Assembly: GCF_002831585.1 (NCBI RefSeq)
Contig: NZ_CP025113.1
Location: 4,851,001-4,915,000, forward strand
DNA from: Bradyrhizobium sp. SK17
Lineage (GTDB): Bacteria > Pseudomonadota > Alphaproteobacteria > Rhizobiales > Xanthobacteraceae
Length of the DNA stretch: 64,000 nucleotides
Reading direction: 5' to 3'
Each line of letters opens with the position of its first letter. Within the stretch, counting starts at the first letter, position 1. The notes below the pieces were generated by a model. It did no database searches and was not told the origin of the DNA. It saw only the letters and a list, made by a program, of their open reading frames with translations. This document shows positions 17,086 to 26,942 of the stretch, in pieces. The position numbers and the translations under genes were made by a program.

Positions 17086-18090
17086 CTAGCTTGAGGCCGC
17101 GGCCATGCGCGCGGCGAGCCGCAGCGCGGCGATCAGGCTCGAGGGATTGGCCTTGCCGGTGCCGGCGATATCGAACGCGGTGCCGTGATCGGGCGAAGTC
17201 CGGACGAACGGCAATCCGAGCGTGACGTTGACAGCGTCCTCGAACGCGACGGTCTTGATCGGGATCAGCGCCTGGTCGTGATACATGCAGATCGCGCAAT
17301 CATAGGTCTTGCGCGCGGCTGCGTGGAACATGGTGTCGGACGGCAGCGGACCTCGGACCGCAACGCCGTCGCGGCGCAGGATGTCGACCGCCGGCGCGAC
17401 GATCTCGACATCCTCCATGCCGAGCGTGCCGTCCTCCCCGGCGTGCGGATTGAGGCCGGCTATGGCAAGCCGCGGCGCCGCCAGGCCGAACCGCGCCTTC
17501 ATATCGGCGACCACGATGCGCGCGGTCGAGACGATCAAGTCGGTCGACAATTGCGCCAGCGCTTCGCGGACCGAGACGTGGATGGTCACCGGGACCACGG
17601 CGAGGGCCGGCGACCACAGCATCATCACCGGCTGCGGCGCCGGGCCGCCGCGGGCGGCGGCAAGCTCGGCAAGGAATTCGGTATGGCCGGGATGGCGGAA
17701 TCCGGCACGGTACAGCACATTCTTGGCGATCGGATTGGTGACGACGGCGCTGGCCTTGCCGGAGGCGACGTCGGCGACGGCCTGACGGATCGACGCCAGC
17801 GCCGCGTCAGCGCTGGTCGCGTCGGGCTGGCCCGGTCGGGCCGTTGCCAGCTTGCCGGTCGCGACCACGGGGAGGGCGTGGGCAAACGCTGCGCAGGCTT
17901 CTTCCGCGCCGACCTCGGCAAACTCGACGGCAAGCCCGAGCGCCTTTGCGCGCTCGGCCAGGGAGGCGGGGTCGCCGAGCAGATAGAACGGCGGAAGATC
18001 AAGCTCGCGGCGGCGCAGCCATGCAGCGAGCGTGATATCGGGGCCGATGCCTGCGGGCTCGCCGGATGTCAGTGCGAGAGGTTGGGCCAT
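17086..18090 (-). CDS. pdxA: 4-hydroxythreonine-4-phosphate dehydrogenase
   Basis: NAD-dependent enzyme of the DXP-dependent vitamin B6 pathway; it converts 4-phosphohydroxy-threonine to the amino-ketone used by PdxJ. 334 residues, starting MAQPLALTSGEPAGIGPDI, with the SGEPAGIGP motif at about 9-17. Metal-ligand histidines appear in the GHTEF segment and in MYHDQ. It is the fifth gene of the lptF-lptG-lptD-surA-pdxA-rsmA run and begins 17 bases after surA. Confidence 0.96.
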   Translation of the reverse strand: MAQPLALTSGEPAGIGPDITLAAWLRRRELDLPPFYLLGDPASLAERAKALGLAVEFAEVGAEEACAAFAHALPVVATGKLATARPGQPDATSADAALASIRQAVADVASGKASAVVTNPIAKNVLYRAGFRHPGHTEFLAELAAARGGPAPQPVMMLWSPALAVVPVTIHVSVREALAQLSTDLIVSTARIVVADMKARFGLAAPRLAIAGLNPHAGEDGTLGMEDVEIVAPAVDILRRDGVAVRGPLPSDTMFHAAARKTYDCAICMYHDQALIPIKTVAFEDAVNVTLGLPFVRTSPDHGTAFDIAGTGKANPSSLIAALRLAARMAAASS

Positions 18091-18107
18091 GCATCAACGA
18101 TAGTCGA

Positions 18108-19060
18108 TCATTTCCCGCCTGGATATTCGATCATCGCGGCTCTTCGGACTTCCTGCAGATAGGCCTTGGACTTCGCCTCGTACTTCTGCACGTACATCTT
18201 GTCCCGCATCTCACGCTTCTTCGGCGTGTCCACGGTGGTCGCCTTCCTGCCGCAGAGGACGACCATTTCGACGCCCTGCTTGGTGATCTCAGGCGGGGTG
18301 AGGTGGCCGACCGGGGTCTTGTCCAGGATATCGCGCAGCGACTGCGGCAGGTCGGCCGAGGTCTTCACCACGATTTCGCGGATCGCGGCATTGCGCATCG
18401 ACTTGAAGTAGGAGTTGGCCTCCTCGCAACTGGTCACCCGCTCGCGCAGGGTGTCGGCTTCCTTGCGGCGTCCCTCGAACTCCGACTGCGGAGCACCGCG
18501 GGGCACGATCAGAACCACCGGCTGCATCCGGTATTCGAACGCTTCGGCGTCCGGAGCGTCTCCGGTCTCCTTGACCGCGGTCGCCACGTCCCTCTCGCCG
18601 ACCTGCAGGCTTTCCTTGAAGCGGCCACGGACCAGGCTGGTCCAGACCATGTCGGCCCTGATGCGCTGCTTCAGCGTATCGGGTCGGATGCCCTTGCTCT
18701 CCAGCACCTTGGTGAGCTGGTCGCCCGACAGCCGCATCCGCTGCGCCATGCCGCCGAAGGACTGCTCGATGTCGTTGGCGGTGGGATCGACGCCATACTT
18801 CTTGGCTTCCTTGATCTTCAGCTTCTCATCGATCAACTCGTCGAGGACGGCTTTGCGATCGGGGGTCTTGCCGCCGGTCAGGGCGTTCAGCTTCGCGCGC
18901 TGCTCGATGTCGAAAGCGGTAATGGGTTCGCCATTGACCATCACGGCGATGCTCTGGGCGTGCAATCGCGCGCTGCCCCGAACACGAGGACAAGAGCCAG
19001 CAGGGAACCCAGTATGAGCGAACGGCGGCGGGGTGGCAGGCTAGCGGTCATTATTGTCAT
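18108..19060 (-). CDS. surA: SurA-type periplasmic chaperone, apparent frameshift in the signal peptide
   Basis: Outer-membrane protein chaperone with parvulin character. The mature part (from 18965 down, 285 codons) has the SurA N-terminal domain (VMVNGEPITAFDIEQR) and a parvulin-like region ending GVEMVVLCGRK. In its own frame it lacks an ATG and a signal peptide, only a TTG at 18965. In the frame from ATG 19060 or 19051 there is a textbook signal peptide (RRRSLILGSLLALVLVFGAA) that runs into a stop 30 bases or so past the mature start. One inserted base in the GGGG run, or two deleted in GCGCGCG, joins them as ...FGAARLHAQ-S. It is either a sequencing error or a true mutation that would leave SurA in the cytoplasm. 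Confidence 0.82.
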
Positions 19061-19152
19061 GTCAGCCGTTTAAACCAATTCAAGCCGGAGCCACAGGCCC
19101 GCGGGCAATTTAAGCCCCTCGCCAAGCTCTCTCGCCTGGCGCCCCTCGCTTG

Positions 19153-21648
19153 CTACTGCACGCCAGCCGAACTGCTGGTGGTGGAGGTTTGCGCGATCGT
19201 CCGCAGTCCAATCTGGAACATGAACGCGTGGCTGAGGACGGGCGGCTGCGAACCGGCCTGATAGGTATAGGACGTGACGTAGTTGGCGGCCAGCACGAAG
19301 CAGTCGTCCACGTAGCCCGCGCCTACCGCATACTGGTTGATCTTGTTCGCTTCAAGGTCCCAGCGCGCCGCGCCCTGGACCACCCAGTTCGCCGCCACCT
19401 TGACCGAACCGCTCGTCAGGATGCCCTCGCGGCGGGTCAGGTAGCCGAGTTCCGGCTGGGCGGCATAGTCGCCGTAGGTCACGGCGACCGACCAGCGGTC
19501 GAAATTCGCGGCCGCCGTGGCCTCGAACCGGTTGATGTTCCAGGTCGCCTCATCCATCCGGGTGCGGACGCTGAACGTATAGGTGCGGTTGGGCGAATAG
19601 GCGAGGCTCGCGACGTAATCCGAGCGCGGGTTCTGCAAGCCGGAATCGATGCCGGTGTTGGTGACGTCGGCGACCGCGAACGAGTTCAGGCCGAACATCT
19701 GGTAGGACTGCCCGAACATCGCCTTGATGCTGCCGCCACGGTCGAACTGGGTGGTGGCCTGCACGCCGACATTGGCGCGGCTGCCGCCCTCGACGCGGTC
19801 ATAGCCGGAGAACTTGTCGACCGAGAACAGGTTCGAGGTGTCGAACACCAGGCTCTGCGCGTCCTCGTTGGGAAGCTTGCCGGCATTGGGCTCGTTGGGC
19901 CGGATGATGACCTGCGCGATCGGCTCGACGGTGGTGGTGCCCCACGGCTGCACATTGATGAAGGGGTAGCGGTATTCGAGGCCGACGGTCGGCATCAGGC
20001 GGACCGTCTGGGTGTCGCCGATCGGCAAGTAGCTGGAAACGCCCGGCTGGTTCGAGACATCCGCGTTGATCGCATCGGCGCGGATGCTGGCGAACGGCGT
20101 CCAGATCTGGCCGAACGGGTCGGTATAGGACTTGCGCCACTGCGCCTCGGCGGTCAGGCGGGTGTAGGTGCCGGGCATGCCGCGCAGCAGGCACTGCGAC
20201 GGCGTGCGTGCCATCGGATCGGCCGACGTGGTCAGGCACAGGCTGTTGGTGTTGGCCGTCGTCGTGATCGGATCGAACACCGCGGTTTCGCGGGTCAGGT
20301 TGACGAAGTTCATCTTGTAGCTGAACTCGCCGCCCAGGATATTGCTGTTGATCACGTTGTTGTAGTCGATCACGGGCGCGACCACCGGCACTTGGCTCTG
20401 GTTGCCGGAGTAGCTGAGGTAGTAGATCGCGCGCGCGTCAAAGAAGCTGCGGTTGCCGACGCCGGTCAGATAGAGCTGCGAGATCGCCTCGGTCGGCAGC
20501 GACAGGAACGACCCGAACGGGTCCTTGTACTGGGCGAGCCGGTAGTCGGACATGAAGAAGTAGTCCGACAGCACCACGCCGTCCCAGCCCCAGACCCATT
20601 TGTCGTTCAGCGCGAACTGGCCCTTGGTGTCGACGCCCCAGCGGAAGTCGCGGTCGCCCGGCTGGCCGGTGAACTGACCTCGATCGAGCTGATCGATACC
20701 GTAGAGCCGGATCTGATAGGAGCCGTCCGCGAAGCGCTGGCGGAATTCGGTTTGCAGCAGCACGCCCTGTTTCGACGTGATGCGCGGATTGAAGGTCGCG
20801 TCCATGTCCGGCGCGATCGCCCAGTAATAGGGGATTTCGACGCCGTAACCGAACGCCGTATAGCTGGTGAAGCCCGGCATCAGGAAGCCGCTCTTGCGCT
20901 TCACGGTCGGATCGGGCGTCGAGAAATACGGCAGATAGGCCATCGGAACGCCGAAGAATTCGAGCTGGGCGTTCTCGAAATAGAGCATCTTCTCGGTCTG
21001 GTTATGGATGATGCGCGCGCCCTTGACCTGCCAGAGCGGCGGCTTCTTCGGATCATCCTTACAGGGTGCGCAGGCGGTATAAACGCCGTTGTCGAACACC
21101 GTGTAATTGCCACTCGAGCGATCGGCGCGGGTCGCCGCCATGCGGGTCTGGTCTTCGGTGTCGACGCGCAGCGAATCGACGAAACCGTCACGATAGTCGT
21201 CGCTGAGATCCATGATGTTGGCGTAGGTGATCTTGCCTTCCGCATCGGTCATGCGGATGTTGCCTTCGGCATGAAGACGCTTGGTCTTCTGGTCGTAGAT
21301 GACCTTGTCGGCCTCGACGCTGGTGCCGTTGTAGAACATCTGGACGTTGCCGACCGCCGAGATGCGCGAGTTGTTGTAGTCGTAATCGACCTCGGTCGCC
21401 TGAACGAGCATCTGCCCGTCGTTCTTGGCCGGCGGACGGGGCGGCTTCGGCGGACGCGGATTGTAGGTGAATGCCTGCGCGGCAGCCGGCGTCGACGCGA
21501 CGACGTCGAGTGCGCTGACCACGACGAGCGCGGCGAGGAGAGCTGAGATCGAAACGCCAAACGCGGCCATGCGGCTCCGTTGACGGCGCAGAGCACTGCG
21601 CCGCCCGCAAGCAGGCGACCTCAACTGGCGGGCGGCGACAGTAGCCAC
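19153..21648 (-). CDS. lptD: LPS-assembly protein LptD
   Basis: Outer-membrane beta-barrel that inserts lipopolysaccharide into the outer leaflet together with LptE. A long basic N-terminus and hydrophobic segment (about residues 28-58) form the export signal. The periplasmic OstA/LptA-like jelly roll covers about 75-190 (QATEVDYDYNNSRISAVGNV), and the barrel takes up the rest of 831 residues. The GTG start at 21648 shares a base with the lptG stop (TAGTG), so translation is coupled; an alternative ATG is at 21570. It lies upstream of surA, whose product helps fold LptD in E. coli. Confidence 0.93.
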   Translation of the reverse strand: MATVAARQLRSPACGRRSALRRQRSRMAAFGVSISALLAALVVVSALDVVASTPAAAQAFTYNPRPPKPPRPPAKNDGQMLVQATEVDYDYNNSRISAVGNVQMFYNGTSVEADKVIYDQKTKRLHAEGNIRMTDAEGKITYANIMDLSDDYRDGFVDSLRVDTEDQTRMAATRADRSSGNYTVFDNGVYTACAPCKDDPKKPPLWQVKGARIIHNQTEKMLYFENAQLEFFGVPMAYLPYFSTPDPTVKRKSGFLMPGFTSYTAFGYGVEIPYYWAIAPDMDATFNPRITSKQGVLLQTEFRQRFADGSYQIRLYGIDQLDRGQFTGQPGDRDFRWGVDTKGQFALNDKWVWGWDGVVLSDYFFMSDYRLAQYKDPFGSFLSLPTEAISQLYLTGVGNRSFFDARAIYYLSYSGNQSQVPVVAPVIDYNNVINSNILGGEFSYKMNFVNLTRETAVFDPITTTANTNSLCLTTSADPMARTPSQCLLRGMPGTYTRLTAEAQWRKSYTDPFGQIWTPFASIRADAINADVSNQPGVSSYLPIGDTQTVRLMPTVGLEYRYPFINVQPWGTTTVEPIAQVIIRPNEPNAGKLPNEDAQSLVFDTSNLFSVDKFSGYDRVEGGSRANVGVQATTQFDRGGSIKAMFGQSYQMFGLNSFAVADVTNTGIDSGLQNPRSDYVASLAYSPNRTYTFSVRTRMDEATWNINRFEATAAANFDRWSVAVTYGDYAAQPELGYLTRREGILTSGSVKVAANWVVQGAARWDLEANKINQYAVGAGYVDDCFVLAANYVTSYTYQAGSQPPVLSHAFMFQIGLRTIAQTSTTSSSAGVQ

Positions 21649-22745
21649 TACCCGTCCTCCTGGTACAGCAAAGCTAAGAAGCCGGTGAGGCTACCCACAA
21701 CGACGGGCAACCACGCCGCAGCGATGGGATGCATCAACTCAGCCTTGCTCAAATCTTCAGTTACTTTCGAAAGCACGTAGAGCAGAAAGCCTGCGCCCAC
21801 GCCACTCAAAACCATCTTCTGCACGCCGCCCATCCGGAAGAAGCGAAGGCTCACAGAAGCCGCCAACATCACCATCGCAGCCAGCAAAAACGGCTGTGCG
21901 ATGAGCTTGTGATACTGCAATCGATAGCCGGCCGTCGCGAACCCTGAGCTCTCCGACGAACGGATGTAAGTCGGCAGTTGCCAAAAGGACACAGTTTCGG
22001 GGGTGGAGAAACTGTTGCGCACCTGTGCCGGGGTGAGAGTCGTGGTCAGGTAGAAGGTGTCCTGGTCCACCGGAGCCTTGTCGAGGGTGTATCGGCGTAC
22101 TCCCTTGAACACCCAGCGACCGTCTTCGAGCGCCGCTTCGCGCGCTTCGATTCGTTCTTTGAACTGCAATGCCGTATCGAATCGAAACACGGTGAGGCCG
22201 GTGAGCCGGACGCCCTGCTGCTCGCTGCGCGCCGCGTTGATGATCGCCTGACCCTCGTCGTTGATCTGGTTCAACCAGAAGCCGGACGCGTCCTGGATAC
22301 CGCCGCCCGGCGCCGAGCCGAACAGCTCGGCCTCCATCCGTTTCGAGAGCTCGCGCAGATTGGCCGACATCGGATTGTAGGCGGTGGTCGCGAAGATGCC
22401 GAGCACGATGGCGCTGACCAGTGCCGGCGAGATGAATTGCCAGGCCGAGACGCCGGCGGCGCGCGCCACGACGAGCTCGAGCCGCCGCGACAGCGCGAGA
22501 TAGCAGGTCATCGCGCCGATCAGCACGCAGAACGGCATCAGCTTCTCGAGCAATTGCGGCACGCGGAACAGCGAGGTCTCGGCGACGGTGATGGCGGACG
22601 CATCGACCAGGCCCGATGTCTTGCGCACCATCTCGATGTAGTCGACCAGCACGAGCAGCACGAAGATGCCCGCGAACACGCCCACCGCCGCGATCACGAA
22701 GCGACCGGCGAAATAACGCCCGAGCGTGTTGGTGACCATGCTCAT
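21648..22745 (-). CDS. lptG: LPS export ABC transporter permease LptG
   Basis: One of two half-permeases (with LptF) of the LptB2FG transporter that extracts LPS from the inner membrane. 365 residues with three N-terminal helices (about 12-35, 60-85, 100-125), a periplasmic jelly-roll domain (about 130-270) and three C-terminal helices. The start ATG overlaps the lptF stop by 4 bp, and its stop overlaps the lptD start. The ATPase gene lptB is not in the window. Confidence 0.95.
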   Translation of the reverse strand: MSMVTNTLGRYFAGRFVIAAVGVFAGIFVLLVLVDYIEMVRKTSGLVDASAITVAETSLFRVPQLLEKLMPFCVLIGAMTCYLALSRRLELVVARAAGVSAWQFISPALVSAIVLGIFATTAYNPMSANLRELSKRMEAELFGSAPGGGIQDASGFWLNQINDEGQAIINAARSEQQGVRLTGLTVFRFDTALQFKERIEAREAALEDGRWVFKGVRRYTLDKAPVDQDTFYLTTTLTPAQVRNSFSTPETVSFWQLPTYIRSSESSGFATAGYRLQYHKLIAQPFLLAAMVMLAASVSLRFFRMGGVQKMVLSGVGAGFLLYVLSKVTEDLSKAELMHPIAAAWLPVVVGSLTGFLALLYQEDG

Positions 22746-23908
22746 GCGGTTGCGGGCCTCCGGAACAGGCGCGCGATGCGCTCATTGTTTCGGTTGATGG
22801 CTTCGATCAGCGCCGCAGGCGGTTCGACGACCACCCCGCCGACGATCATCCAGATCCCGACGCCGATGCCGGCGAACAGCATCACATATTGCACCAGCGC
22901 CGCGATCGGCGTCTTCACCGCCATGACCGAGCAGGCGAAGCCGACCATGCGCAGGCCGAACACCGCGAACACCGAGCCGCCGATCGAGAAATTGCGGCTT
23001 TGCCGCGTGGTGCGCGGCGCGCCGAGGAAAGCAAAGGTGAGAGCCGCGAACGCGAACGGATAGATCGGTGCCATGAATCGATCGTGCAGCTCGGCGAAGA
23101 ACTGGCCCGACAGCTGCTGATAGGTCGGATCCTTCTCGTCCGGCGACATCAGCTCCCAAAGATAGCGTTCGCGAATCCCGAGGGTGACGTCGCGGCCCTG
23201 CGAGAACTTCGACATGTCGAAAGCGTAGCGCTGAAACACCACCAGCGTCGGATCGCGCTTGCCGACCTCGAATCGCTCGAGGTTGCCGTCCTCCAGCACG
23301 AGATACGAGCCGCTCTCGTTCTTCAGCACGGTGCCGTGGTCAGCGACGATGGTCACGCGCTGCTGCGGATCGCGGCGGTCGTCGACGAAGACGCCGCCGA
23401 GCACGCCGCCGGGCAGCCGCTCGCGGATCCGAATCGTCAGATTCTGGTCGAGCTGGGCGAAGCGGCCGGGTTGCAGGATGTTGGTCAGGACGTCGGCGGT
23501 GATCTCGGCATCCCACTGCTTGATTCGGCGCATGCCGTCGGGAGCGAGATAGGCGCCGATGAAGGCGACCAGCGCCGCCACCACGCAGGTGGCGAAGAAG
23601 AACGGCCGGAACAGGCGGAACGGCGAGAACCCCGCCGCATTCATCACGATGATCTCGGAATCGGTCGCCAGCTTGTTCAGCGTGTGGGAGATCGCAATCA
23701 TCAGCGCGATCGGGGCGATGATCAGCACCAGGGCCGGAATCACGAGACCGGTGATGCCGAGGAAGGTCACGATGGTCTGGCCCTGGCTCGTCATCAGGTC
23801 GATGCCGCGCAACGCCTGCGTAATCCAGATCACGCCGGTGAGGCTGACCAGCACAAGCGCAAACGACGCCAGCGTCGTTTTAAAGATGTACTTGTCGATC
23901 GACCCCAT
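22742..23908 (-). CDS. lptF: LPS export ABC transporter permease LptF
   Basis: Partner permease of LptG in the LPS exporter. 388 residues with the same layout: N-terminal helices, a periplasmic domain at about 135-275, and C-terminal helices at about 285-365. The frame is open to 23977; I chose the ATG at 23908, giving MGSIDKYIFKTTL, the family start. First gene of the minus-strand envelope operon; pepA is divergent. Confidence 0.94.
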   Translation of the reverse strand: MGSIDKYIFKTTLASFALVLVSLTGVIWITQALRGIDLMTSQGQTIVTFLGITGLVIPALVLIIAPIALMIAISHTLNKLATDSEIIVMNAAGFSPFRLFRPFFFATCVVAALVAFIGAYLAPDGMRRIKQWDAEITADVLTNILQPGRFAQLDQNLTIRIRERLPGGVLGGVFVDDRRDPQQRVTIVADHGTVLKNESGSYLVLEDGNLERFEVGKRDPTLVVFQRYAFDMSKFSQGRDVTLGIRERYLWELMSPDEKDPTYQQLSGQFFAELHDRFMAPIYPFAFAALTFAFLGAPRTTRQSRNFSIGGSVFAVFGLRMVGFACSVMAVKTPIAALVQYVMLFAGIGVGIWMIVGGVVVEPPAALIEAINRNNERIARLFRRPATA

Positions 23909-24267
23909 CGCTACCCGTACGACCCCCAAGACCCCTAGTACGCAGCCAAACGCACGGCTTTCGACCAATCCCGTCAACCCGGGTTCCCCAATGGTCGAGC
24001 CGCGAATGCACCTGGCTCACTCTCTCACTACCATCCCTTTGATCCGTCAACAAAATGGCCACGCCAAGGCGCGCTTAATTTATGGTTAATTATTCGCTTT
24101 TGTGACCTTCCGGCCACTGCGGTGCTTGGCAGCGGCGCAGCCGACAGGTCATAGTGTGTGACAAACCCGGTCCGGGATGTTCCGGACCGCCATCGCCATG
24201 CTCACCCCGAGTGCCGGAAGGACCGCCTCAGGTTCGGGCAACACCCTGAGTTCTGGAGGATTTTCCT
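23909..24267. other. Divergent intergenic region between lptF and pepA
   Basis: 359 bases without a gene. An AT-rich island near 24074-24100 (repeated TTAATT) is the likeliest place for one of the two promoters. An inverted repeat CGGTCCGG-N6-CCGGACCG lies at 24168-24189 in the pepA leader and could form a hairpin or an operator. The pepA Shine-Dalgarno sequence GGAGGA is at about 24255. Confidence 0.5.
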
Positions 24268-25770
24268 ATGCCCGACGCCGTCAAGGTCGGCTTTGCCCCA
24301 TTCTCCGCGGCCGCTCGCGGCATTCTGGTCGTCTTCTGCGACGAGCAGTTGAAGCTGGGATCCGCGACCCGAAAGGCGCTGGGCGTCGCAGCCGAGACGA
24401 TCAAGCGGGCCGCGGCGACCAACCAGTTCAAGGGCAAAAGCGGGGCAGCGCTCGACATTCTGGCGCCCGAGGGCATCAAGGCCGAGCGGCTGATCGTGAT
24501 CGGCGCGGGCAAGCCGGCCGACCTCAAGGAGAAGGATTTTCTCAAGTTTGGCGGGCTGGTGGCCGGCAAGCTCAATGCCGGCAGCGCCGCGATGACCGTC
24601 ATCGCCGAACTGCCGGATGCCGCGATGGCACCAGGCCAGGCGGCCGCGATCGCCACCGGTATCCGCCTGCGCGCCTACAAGTTCGATCGTTACAAGACCA
24701 GGAAGAAGGACGGCGAGGACGGCACCGTGCGGGCCGAGGTCTCGATCGCGGTCGACGATGTCGCGGCGGCGAGGAAGGCGTTCGCGCCTGAATCTTCCAT
24801 CGTCGACGGCGTCAACCTTGCCCGCGAGCTCGTCAACGAGCCGCCGAACGTGCTGTATCCCGAAGAGTTCGCGCGCCGCGCCAGCCAGCTGCGCAAGCTC
24901 GGCGTCACCGTCGAGGTGCTCGACGTCAAGGCGATGACGAAGCTCGGCATGGGCGCACTGCTCGGCGTCGGCCAGGGATCGGCGCGGCCGAGCCGTACCG
25001 TGATCATGCGCTGGAACGGCGGCAAGAAGAGCGAGACACCGGTCGCCTTCGTCGGCAAGGGCGTCTGCTTCGACACCGGCGGTATCTCGATCAAGTCCGC
25101 CGGCGGCATGGAGGATATGAAGGGTGACATGGGCGGCGCGGCCTGCGTGGTCGGGCTGATGCACGCGCTGGCGGCGCGCAAGGCGCGCGTCAACGCGGTC
25201 GGCGCCATCGGGCTCGTCGAGAACATGCCCGACGGCAATGCCCAGCGTCCCGGCGACATCGTCACCTCGATGTCCGGTCAGACCATCGAGATTATCAACA
25301 CCGATGCCGAGGGCCGCCTCGTGCTCGCCGACGTGCTCTGGTACGTCGCCAAGAAGTTCAAGCCGAAATTCATGGTCGATCTGGCGACGCTGACCGGCGC
25401 GATCATGGTCGCGCTCGGCACCGATCACGCCGGCCTGTTCTCCAACAATGACGAACTCGCCGAGCGCCTGGCCAAGGTCGGCCTCGAGACCGGAGAGAAA
25501 GTGTGGCGCATGCCGCTCGGGCCGGAATACGACAAGCAGATCGATTCGCAGTTCGCCGACATGAAGAACACCGGCGGGCGCAACGGCGGCTCGATCACGG
25601 CGGCGCAATTCCTGCAGCGCTTCGTCGACGGTACGCCATGGGCCCATCTCGACATCGCCGGCACCGCGATGGGCGCGCCGAAGACCGAGATCAATCAGAG
25701 CTGGGGGTCGGGTTACGGCGTGCGGCTGCTGGAGCGGTTGGTCTCCGACTATTATGAAGCCAAGAAGTAG
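24268..25770 (+). CDS. pepA: Leucyl aminopeptidase (M17)
   Basis: Two-metal cytosolic aminopeptidase that frees N-terminal residues from peptides; in E. coli PepA also binds DNA. 500 residues, with an N-terminal macro-like domain to about 180 and the M17 catalytic domain after it. The signature NTDAEGR is at 344-350; Lys264, Asp269 and Lys276 in the [11 protein letters not shown]...K block fit metal and catalytic residues. GGAGGA precedes the ATG. holC follows 15 bases later, the same pairing as in E. coli. Confidence 0.96.
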   Translation: MPDAVKVGFAPFSAAARGILVVFCDEQLKLGSATRKALGVAAETIKRAAATNQFKGKSGAALDILAPEGIKAERLIVIGAGKPADLKEKDFLKFGGLVAGKLNAGSAAMTVIAELPDAAMAPGQAAAIATGIRLRAYKFDRYKTRKKDGEDGTVRAEVSIAVDDVAAARKAFAPESSIVDGVNLARELVNEPPNVLYPEEFARRASQLRKLGVTVEVLDVKAMTKLGMGALLGVGQGSARPSRTVIMRWNGGKKSETPVAFVGKGVCFDTGGISIKSAGGMEDMKGDMGGAACVVGLMHALAARKARVNAVGAIGLVENMPDGNAQRPGDIVTSMSGQTIEIINTDAEGRLVLADVLWYVAKKFKPKFMVDLATLTGAIMVALGTDHAGLFSNNDELAERLAKVGLETGEKVWRMPLGPEYDKQIDSQFADMKNTGGRNGGSITAAQFLQRFVDGTPWAHLDIAGTAMGAPKTEINQSWGSGYGVRLLERLVSDYYEAKK

Positions 25771-25785
25771 GATGCTCGCCGGCGC

Positions 25786-26238
25786 ATGACCGAAGTGCTG
25801 TTCTACCATCTCCAGAACATGACGCTGGAGAGCGTGCTGCCGCCGCTGCTCGAGAAGTCGCTCGAGCGCGGCTGGCGCGTGGTCGTGCAATCGACGTCGC
25901 AGGAGCGCGCCGAGACGCTCGACGCGCATCTGTGGACCTACAGCGACGATTCGTTCCTGCCGCACGCGTCGTCGCGCGTTGCCGATGCGCAGGACCAGCC
26001 GATCATCCTGTCGATCGAGGAGGGCAATCCGAACCGGGCCAATGTCCGGTTTCTGGTCGACAACGCCGCGCTCCCGGCCGACTGCGACAGCTACGAACGG
26101 GTGGTCCTCGTGTTCAACGGCGACGACCCCGACGCGGTGGCCGCGGCGAGGGAGAGCTGGACCACTTGCAAGGCGCGCGGCTTCGAGGTGACCTATTGGC
26201 AGACCGACGAGCGGGGTCGCTGGCAGCGGCGCCAATAG
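25786..26238 (+). CDS. holC: DNA polymerase III chi subunit
   Basis: Clamp-loader accessory subunit that bridges the polymerase III holoenzyme and SSB. 150 residues; the HolC pattern is seen in VLFYHLQNMTLESVLPPLLEKSL and the LDAHLWTYSDDSFLPH segment at about residues 45-60. It lies 15 bases after pepA and is probably co-transcribed. Confidence 0.93.
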   Translation: MTEVLFYHLQNMTLESVLPPLLEKSLERGWRVVVQSTSQERAETLDAHLWTYSDDSFLPHASSRVADAQDQPIILSIEEGNPNRANVRFLVDNAALPADCDSYERVVLVFNGDDPDAVAAARESWTTCKARGFEVTYWQTDERGRWQRRQ

Positions 26239-26350
26239 CGATATCTACTAATTAATGATAATCCGAGGTTTCTCGGGGTGGGTCACGGTCATGCCGCAAA
26301 GTGATGTTCGGACAACCTCTTAGGTAAAGGGGTTAGGAGCCTGGTCGATC

Positions 26351-26896
26351 GTGCGTGATGGAACATTCAGTCGGAAGTCACTGCTGGCGTTGCTGGTGCT
26401 TGCACCCGGTCTTGCTGGCTGCTCGGGCGCGGCATCCGACATATTCTCGCGCGACGCCGACTGGTTCTCGCGCCCCGGGCGGGTGTTCATCCGCAACATC
26501 TCGATCGAATCGCCGCCGCTGACGCCCGATAAGCCGGTGACCAACGACGATCTGGTCAGCGCCGACGGCGGCTGTCCGGGCATGGCGCCGCCGGCCGCTG
26601 CCGCCGATGCCAACGCCCAGGCTCCGGGTGGAGCACTGCCGCAGCCGACCGGCGGCAGCGTCGCGCTCGGTCACACCGAATGCGATGTCGTGCGCGGCAT
26701 CGGTGCCCCTGACAGTGTGAACCTGTCGAACGGCCCCGGCGGCGAGCGCGTCGCGGTCGTCACCTGGTCGCGCGGCCCGCGTGCCGGTATCTACACGTTC
26801 TCCGGCGGGCGCCTGACGTCCGTCGAGCGTGGCCCAGACGCTGCGCCGGAGCCGAAACCGGCGAAGCCGAAGAAGAAAAAGGCCGCGCACGGCTAA
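26351..26896 (+). CDS. Putative lipoprotein
   Basis: Hypothetical lipoprotein of 181 residues starting at GTG 26351. The lipobox LAGC with Cys24 follows a short hydrophobic signal. A Pro/Ala-rich middle leads to a small domain (about 100-160) with GHTECDVVRGIGAPD and a YTFSGGRLTSVE strand pair, reminiscent of SmpA/BamE-like outer-membrane lipoproteins, though not close enough to claim. The C-terminus is Lys-rich (KPKKKKAAHG). Confidence 0.78.
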   Translation: MRDGTFSRKSLLALLVLAPGLAGCSGAASDIFSRDADWFSRPGRVFIRNISIESPPLTPDKPVTNDDLVSADGGCPGMAPPAAAADANAQAPGGALPQPTGGSVALGHTECDVVRGIGAPDSVNLSNGPGGERVAVVTWSRGPRAGIYTFSGGRLTSVERGPDAAPEPKPAKPKKKKAAHG

Positions 26897-26897
26897 G

Positions 26898-26939
26898 GCA
26901 TGATTCGGAGACCAGCGACGCTGTTCTCCGAAAAATGCA
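26898..26939. repeat. Palindromic intergenic repeat of the GCATGATCCGGA type
   Basis: GCATGATTCGGAGA at the left pairs imperfectly with TTCTCCGAAAAATGC at the right. A related element is at 54808-54850. Both sit directly after or between genes. Confidence 0.55.
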
Positions 26940-26942
26940 CGT

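Noticed and set aside
19150..21546. Plus-strand open frame of 798 codons
   Set aside because: Antisense to lptD; composition follows the complement of the real gene and matches no family.
24202..26235. Minus-strand open frame of 677 codons
   Set aside because: Antisense to pepA and holC; His/Asp/Arg-rich composition typical of a shadow frame.
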